From Candidatus Agrococcus pullicola (lineage in GTDB: Bacteria; Actinomycetota; Actinomycetes; Actinomycetales; Microbacteriaceae), in NCBI GenBank assembly GCA_019115685.1, contig DXDC01000055.1, positions 1-9,431 of the forward strand: a stretch of 9,431 nt of DNA, in the 5' to 3' direction. The notes below the pieces were generated by a model. It searched no databases, had not been told where the DNA came from, and saw only the letters and a program-made list of their open reading frames with translations. The translations under genes were made by a program, and so were the position numbers. Shown here in pieces: positions 5,802-9,431 of the stretch. Positions within the stretch are counted from its first letter, which is position 1, and each line of letters opens with the position of its first letter.

Positions 5802-6704
5802 ATGGTCGGAGCTGGCTCGTGGGATGCGCTGCGAGTGTTCATCGTCGTGCTCCGGGCGGGATCGTTCTCGGCCGCAGCCGATGAACTGGGCCTAGCGCGG
5901 TCTTCCGTTTCGGAACAGGTCGCACGGCTCGAGCGGAGTCTCGGGCGCAGACTGCTCGAGCGCGGCTCCTTCGGGGTGCGCCCTACCGAACGAGGTCTGG
6001 AACTCGCGACTCGGGTCGCCGGTCCGATCGATGCGCTCGCGGGTGCGGCATCCCTGCACCGCGAATCCGAGGCGAGCACTCGTTCGGTGTTCGTGGGTGG
6101 CCCAGCTGAGTTCCTGTCGGAGATGATTCTGCCGCGGCTTATGGAGGCGCTCCCAGACGACCTGCGAGTCGTGACCAGGTTCGGGCAGACGGAGGAACTG
6201 ATCGGCGACCTCCGTGCCGGCGTCATCGACGTGCTCATCGGCACCGTCCCCGTGAACGGAGCCGAGCTGTCGTCCGAACCCATCTACGAAGAGGAGCTCG
6301 TCCTCGTCGGCAATCCGGTCTGGGCAGAGGAGGCCGAGGACGACCTGGATGCGGTGCCCGTCATCGCCCAGGGGCCGGAGCTGCCGCTTATCCGCGGCTA
6401 CTGGCGCGGGGTCTTCGAACGACACCCGTACGGTCTCACAGCGCGGGCGATCGCTCCGGATCCGCGAACCCTGCTCCGGCTCGCGCTGGACGGCGCGGGT
6501 ATGACCGTACTCCCCGACTACCTGGTTCGAGAGCACCTCGAGTCGGGTGCGCTGATCGAACTGGGTGAACCGGAGACTGCGCCGGTGAACACCCTCCACG
6601 TTGCCACTCGGGCGGCAGGCGCCACTCCCGATGCCGCAGTGGTGCTGGCCAGGGAGGCGATCGTCGCAGCGGCACGAGAAGTCCCCGTGCGCGAGGCACC
6701 TTAG
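5802..6704 (+). CDS. LysR-family transcriptional regulator
   Basis: This 300-residue protein has the LysR pattern. The N-terminal winged helix-turn-helix at about 6-65 includes LRVFIVVLRAGSFSAAADEL, ARSSVSEQVARLERSLG and RLLERGSFGVRPTERG. The effector-binding domain at about 90-290 includes ELIGDLRAGVIDVLIGTVP and a C-terminal LALDGAGMTVLPDYLV. The length is normal for the family. The start at 5802 is set by GGGAGG 7 nt upstream; an ATG at 5739 in the same frame has no comparable site. It diverges from the protease operon, which makes that operon the most likely target, and it probably also controls itself. Its stop overlaps the stop of the convergent MATE gene, so a link to efflux is also possible. 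The effector is unknown. Confidence 0.93.
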   Translation: MVGAGSWDALRVFIVVLRAGSFSAAADELGLARSSVSEQVARLERSLGRRLLERGSFGVRPTERGLELATRVAGPIDALAGAASLHRESEASTRSVFVGGPAEFLSEMILPRLMEALPDDLRVVTRFGQTEELIGDLRAGVIDVLIGTVPVNGAELSSEPIYEEELVLVGNPVWAEEAEDDLDAVPVIAQGPELPLIRGYWRGVFERHPYGLTARAIAPDPRTLLRLALDGAGMTVLPDYLVREHLESGALIELGEPETAPVNTLHVATRAAGATPDAAVVLAREAIVAAAREVPVREAP

Positions 6705-8023
6705 GCGCCCAGCACCATCCACCGGTCGCCGCGCGCTCGCAGAACAAGCGTCACGAGTCTGGCCCCCAGGTATCCCAGGCTGAACGCGGCCCAAATCGTC
6801 AGCAGCGCGACGGAGTCCGCACCTGCGAAGAGCGCCAGGGCGAGCAGCGGCAGGTAGACGCCGAGGTTTACGATGCCCGTCCACGCCAGGTAGCGGGCAT
6901 CCCCTGCCCCGATGAGCACGCCGTCGAGTACGAACACGACCCCCGCGACCGGCTGCCCGATCGCCAGCGCGAGCAGCGCCCACGGCAGAATCGCCAGCAC
7001 GCCGTCGTGGGAGGTGAACACGAAGCCGAGCACCGGCGAGGATGCGGCGAGCAGTACGCCGACGATCACGCCGCACCACACGCCCCAGCGGATGAGCCTG
7101 CGGGTTATCGCCCTCGTCTCTTCCGGGTCGGATGCGCCGAGCGCCTTCCCGATCATCGCCTGGCCGGCGATGGCGAGCGCGTCGAGCGCGAACGCCAGTG
7201 TCGAGAACAGCGTGAACGCGATCTGCGTCGCCGCGAGCACCTCGGTTCCGGCGCTCGTGGCGATGAATGTCGTCGCCAGGAGCGCGAGCCGCAGCCACAG
7301 TGCGCGCAGGAACAGCCAGCCGCCGAACCCGATCGATGCGCGAACCCCGCGAGCGGTCGGCCAGATCGAAATGCCGTTACGTCGGGCCTCCCGCATCGAG
7401 AACCAGATGAAGAACGCAGCCATGCCCCACTGCGCGATCACGGTGCCGATCGCGCTGCCGGGTACGCCCCAGCCGAACCCGTAGATGAACAGTACGCTCA
7501 TCGCGCCGTTCGCAGCGAACCCGATGGTCGCGACGACGAGCGGTGTCTTCGTGTCCTGCAGCCCCCGCAAGAGCCCGGTGGCGGCGAGCACCATGAGCAT
7601 CGCCGGCAGCCCGAGCACCGAGATCGCGAGGTAGCTGCTGCCGAGATGCGTAACGCGATCCTCGGCTCCGAAGACCGATGTGATCGGGTGCGCGAGCGGG
7701 ATGAACACCAGCAGCAGCACGCCAACACCGAGCGCGAGCCAAATGCCGTCGAGGCCCGCTTGGATCGCGGCGGGTCTGTTGCCTGAACCGAGCAGGCGCG
7801 CCACGCGCGGGGTCGTCGCGTAGGCGAGGAAGATCAGCAGCCCGGTTATCGTGTGCAGCACGACCTGCCCGATGCCGATCCCGGCGAGCTCCTCGGCCCC
7901 GAGGTGGCCGATGAGCGCGGTGTCGAGGAGCAGGAAGGCGGGCTCGGCGATGAGCGCTCCCAGCGCGGGGAGGGCGAGTGCCACGATGCGACGGTCGAGC
8001 TGTTTCGGGGTCTGGGCGGGCAC
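6701..8023 (-). CDS. MATE-family efflux transporter, DinF-like
   Basis: This is a polytopic membrane protein of about 440 residues made almost entirely of hydrophobic helices, fitting the 12-helix MATE fold. Family features include LDRRIVALALPALGALIAEP at the start, DTALIGHLG after it, LRGLQDTKTPL midway (typical of the DinF branch), and QIAFTLFSTLAFALDALAIA in the second half. MATE proteins export drugs or metabolites in exchange for protons or sodium; the substrate here is not predictable. The start is uncertain. The GTG at 8023 is preferred because a -10 (TACAGT) ends exactly 6 nt before it and the conserved part begins soon after. An ATG at 8050 would overlap the start codon of the divergent MBL gene. 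The stop TAA (6703-6701) overlaps the LysR stop. Confidence 0.92.
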   Translation of the reverse strand: MPAQTPKQLDRRIVALALPALGALIAEPAFLLLDTALIGHLGAEELAGIGIGQVVLHTITGLLIFLAYATTPRVARLLGSGNRPAAIQAGLDGIWLALGVGVLLLVFIPLAHPITSVFGAEDRVTHLGSSYLAISVLGLPAMLMVLAATGLLRGLQDTKTPLVVATIGFAANGAMSVLFIYGFGWGVPGSAIGTVIAQWGMAAFFIWFSMREARRNGISIWPTARGVRASIGFGGWLFLRALWLRLALLATTFIATSAGTEVLAATQIAFTLFSTLAFALDALAIAGQAMIGKALGASDPEETRAITRRLIRWGVWCGVIVGVLLAASSPVLGFVFTSHDGVLAILPWALLALAIGQPVAGVVFVLDGVLIGAGDARYLAWTGIVNLGVYLPLLALALFAGADSVALLTIWAAFSLGYLGARLVTLVLRARGDRWMVLGA

Positions 8024-8048
8024 GGAATCACTGTAGTACGGTGCAGAC
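8024..8048. promoter_or_regulatory. Compact bidirectional leaderless promoter of the MATE and MBL genes
   Basis: The sequence ACTGTAGTACGGT (8030-8042) is nearly its own reverse complement. On the plus strand, TACGGT (8037-8042) fits TAnnnT and ends 6 nt before the MBL ATG at 8049. On the minus strand, TACAGT (8035-8030) fits TAnnnT and ends 6 nt before the MATE GTG at 8023. Neither gene has a ribosome binding site or a recognisable -35 at 17 bp. The geometry predicts two leaderless transcripts from back-to-back -10 elements in a 25-nt gap. Confidence 0.5.
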
Positions 8049-8768
8049 ATGGCCATCTCGCGCATCCTTGCTCCGAACCCCGGCCCGATGACGCTCGATG
8101 GCACGAACACGTGGGTGCTCGACGAGGGCATCGTCGTCGACCCCGGCCCGCTGATCGAAAGCCATGTTGAGGCCGTCTGCGATCGGGATGTGCGCCTCGT
8201 GCTGGTCACGCATCACCACGTCGACCACACCGAGGCCGTCGACGAGGTGCACGCTCGGACGGGCGCTCCCGTGCGCGCCCTCGATGCCGCCTGGTGCCGG
8301 AGCGCGCCTCCTCTTGCCGATGGCGAAGAGCTGCCCGGCGGTGTGCGCGTGCTGGCGACGCCCGGCCACACCGCCGATTCCGTGTCGTTCGTGACGCCCG
8401 AGGGAGTGCTGACCGGCGATACCGTACTCGGCCGCGGTACGACCGTGATCGCGGATCCCGATGGCGACCTCGCCGCGTTCCTGAGCTCGCTCGACCGCCT
8501 GGAGCGGCTGGGTGAGCTGCCCGTGTTCCCGGCTCACGGCGATGAGCTGCCGTCGATCGAGCGGATCGCGCGCGAGTACCGCGACCACAGACTCGAGCGG
8601 CTCGATCAGGTGCGCAGAGCGCTCGCGGCCGCGAACGTGCGCGCCGAGGAGGACGAGGCGCTGGAAGTCATCGTCAACGCGGTGTACTCGGATGTCGATA
8701 GCAGGCTGCTGCCGGCCGTCGAAGCCACGGTTCGCGCACAGCTGGCCTACGTGCGTCAAAGCGGTTAG
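8049..8768 (+). CDS. Metallo-beta-lactamase-fold hydrolase, LACTB2/RNase Z-like group
   Basis: This 239-residue protein has all five sequence blocks of the MBL fold. THHHVDH at 54-60 supplies H55, H57, D59 and H60. TPGHTADSVSF follows with H107, LTGDTVLG with D124, and FPAHG with H163. The opening, with NPGPMTLDGTNTWVL at about 10-24, resembles the LACTB2-like branch, whose members hydrolyse esters or RNA. The C-terminal helical part, about 170-235, fits that branch too. It should bind two zinc ions and act in the cytoplasm, as no signal peptide is present. The ATG at 8049 has no ribosome binding site but sits 6 nt after a -10, so the mRNA is probably leaderless. The substrate is unresolved, and a beta-lactam is unlikely. 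Confidence 0.9.
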   Translation: MAISRILAPNPGPMTLDGTNTWVLDEGIVVDPGPLIESHVEAVCDRDVRLVLVTHHHVDHTEAVDEVHARTGAPVRALDAAWCRSAPPLADGEELPGGVRVLATPGHTADSVSFVTPEGVLTGDTVLGRGTTVIADPDGDLAAFLSSLDRLERLGELPVFPAHGDELPSIERIAREYRDHRLERLDQVRRALAAANVRAEEDEALEVIVNAVYSDVDSRLLPAVEATVRAQLAYVRQSG

Positions 8769-8809
8769 TCAGAGTTCGCGCGCGCGTTAGCGGCGCAACA
8801 GCTGCAGCA

Positions 8810-8830
8810 CAAGGGGATGGACTCCCCTTG
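8810..8830 (+). terminator. Hairpin downstream of the MBL gene
   Basis: CAAGGGGA (8810-8817) and TCCCCTTG (8823-8830) pair perfectly over 8 bp around a TGGAC loop. It lies 42 nt after the MBL stop. No T-tract follows, so it could be a non-canonical terminator, or part of the leader of the M23 gene if transcription starts before it. Confidence 0.4.
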
Positions 8831-8862
8831 CTGGTGCCTGCCGCATTCGCTTGCCTGGTGGT

Positions 8863-8877
8863 GGCGGAGGTTCCGCC
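8863..8877 (+). promoter_or_regulatory. Small hairpin just upstream of the M23 ribosome binding site
   Basis: GGCGGA and TCCGCC form a perfect 6-bp stem with a GGT loop, ending 11 nt before the AGGAG at 8888-8892. In the mRNA it could affect access to the ribosome binding site or mRNA stability. It does not match a riboswitch class that I recognise. Confidence 0.3.
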
Positions 8878-8900
8878 CTCGATATCCAGGAGCATTGCAT

Positions 8901-9431
8901 ATGGCAACGAAGACAAGGAGAGCCGCGGGGCTGACCATCGCCCTCGCGGCCGCGGTTTCCCTCGTCGGCATCGCATCCGCGCAGCCCACTGCGGCCGATG
9001 CGGCGTCGGGGCAGTTCAGCTCCCCGCTGGACACGAACGTCATCGGCAACCACCTGCCCGGTCAAGACTTCCTGGCCGACCGCAACGGCCATCCGCACAA
9101 CGGCACGGACTATTCCCCCTCGCAACTCGGCGTAGCCGGCGACCCGGTCTATTCGATCGCCGACGGTACCGTCCTGCGGACTGGAACCGGCAATGGCAAC
9201 GCCGACTCGGCAACCATTCCGTTCACGAGCGGGCACGGTGTCGTCGTCGACCACGGTGTTGTAGATGGCGACAGACTCTACAGCTACTACGGCCATCTGC
9301 ACTCGATCGGCGTCTCGCAGGGGCAGAGCGTGCAGGCCGGGCAGCAGGTCGGCACGATGGGCGGCACGGGTGCGGGCGGCGCGGAGGTCTTCGCGGTGCA
9401 CCTGCACCTGAGTATTTTCGTGAACACCGAT
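8901..9431 (+). CDS. Secreted M23 (LytM-type) peptidase, truncated by the window edge
   Basis: At least 177 residues are present, with no stop before the right edge. Residues 1-27 form a Sec signal peptide: TKTRR, then a hydrophobic core, then ASA before QP as the likely cleavage site. The mature part carries the LytM zinc site: H66 and D70 in HNGTDY, and HLH at 167-169, with the additional GHLH at 131-134. Between them are the usual M23 phrases VYSIADGTVL and SVQAGQQVGTMG. Family members cut peptide cross-links in peptidoglycan, here outside the membrane. AGGAG lies 8 nt before the ATG and fixes the start. The domain is nearly complete at the edge; a further C-terminal domain, such as a wall-binding one, cannot be excluded. 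Confidence 0.9.
   Translation, partial: MATKTRRAAGLTIALAAAVSLVGIASAQPTAADAASGQFSSPLDTNVIGNHLPGQDFLADRNGHPHNGTDYSPSQLGVAGDPVYSIADGTVLRTGTGNGNADSATIPFTSGHGVVVDHGVVDGDRLYSYYGHLHSIGVSQGQSVQAGQQVGTMGGTGAGGAEVFAVHLHLSIFVNTD

Noticed and set aside
5892..7298. A 468-codon minus-strand open frame spanning the LysR and MATE genes
   Set aside because: It crosses two real genes out of frame and its composition is Arg-rich and low in motif content, as expected of a shadow.
8024..8209. Longer N-terminus of the MATE protein overlapping the MBL gene
   Set aside because: The extra residues are not MATE-like and would run through the divergent gene. The ATG at 8050 is kept only as a second choice.
8769..8900. 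A c-di-AMP (ydaO-type) riboswitch before the M23 gene
   Set aside because: The hairpins do not show the conserved blocks of that class as I know them.
1..9431. tRNA, rRNA, CRISPR array, transposase or integrase gene
   Set aside because: None was seen on either strand. The repeats present are isolated palindromes and one gene-tail duplication, not regularly spaced.

Overview
The window looks like chromosomal DNA of a high-GC actinobacterium, probably of the Microbacteriaceae type. The evidence is strong G/C preference at third codon positions, a DinB/DUF664 protein of the mycothiol-associated kind, an actinobacterial short MazF with a ribbon-helix-helix partner, and several genes that appear to use leaderless transcripts. 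The genus cannot be fixed from the sequence alone.

Layout: (1) 1-152 is a short left edge that may hold the end of a truncated neighbour, followed by the upstream region of the first complete gene. (2) 153-3271 carries two co-directional genes: an 853-residue STAND regulator (XRE-like helix-turn-helix, NB-ARC ATPase, TPR array), then, 5 nt later, a DinB/DUF664 protein. (3) 3272-3520 has no intact gene. It holds a hairpin, a second diverged copy of the last 14 codons of the DUF664 gene, and a 20-bp inverted repeat. (4) 3521-4074 is a minus-strand toxin-antitoxin module (RHH antitoxin, then MazF/PemK toxin). It is bounded on its far side by a large nested palindrome (4126-4219). (5) 4214-5592 is a minus-strand pair: a subtilisin-type S8 protease without signal peptide, then an 88-residue protein that looks like a free-standing subtilisin propeptide or inhibitor. 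(6) A LysR regulator (5802-6704) is divergent from the protease pair and meets a DinF-like MATE exporter tail to tail, with overlapping stop codons. (7) The MATE gene and a metallo-beta-lactamase-fold hydrolase (8049-8768) diverge from a very compact promoter. (8) A secreted M23 (LytM-type) peptidase begins at 8901 and runs off the right edge.

Functional reading: the most system-like part is the protease plus small propeptide-like partner under a divergent LysR regulator. This suggests an intracellular protease held in check or folded by a co-translated partner. The toxin-antitoxin cassette sits between a duplicated gene tail and two long inverted repeats, which fits an accessory insertion downstream of the STAND-DUF664 pair. 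The MATE and MBL genes are ordinary housekeeping or detoxification genes, but their shared promoter is unusually compact and nearly symmetrical.
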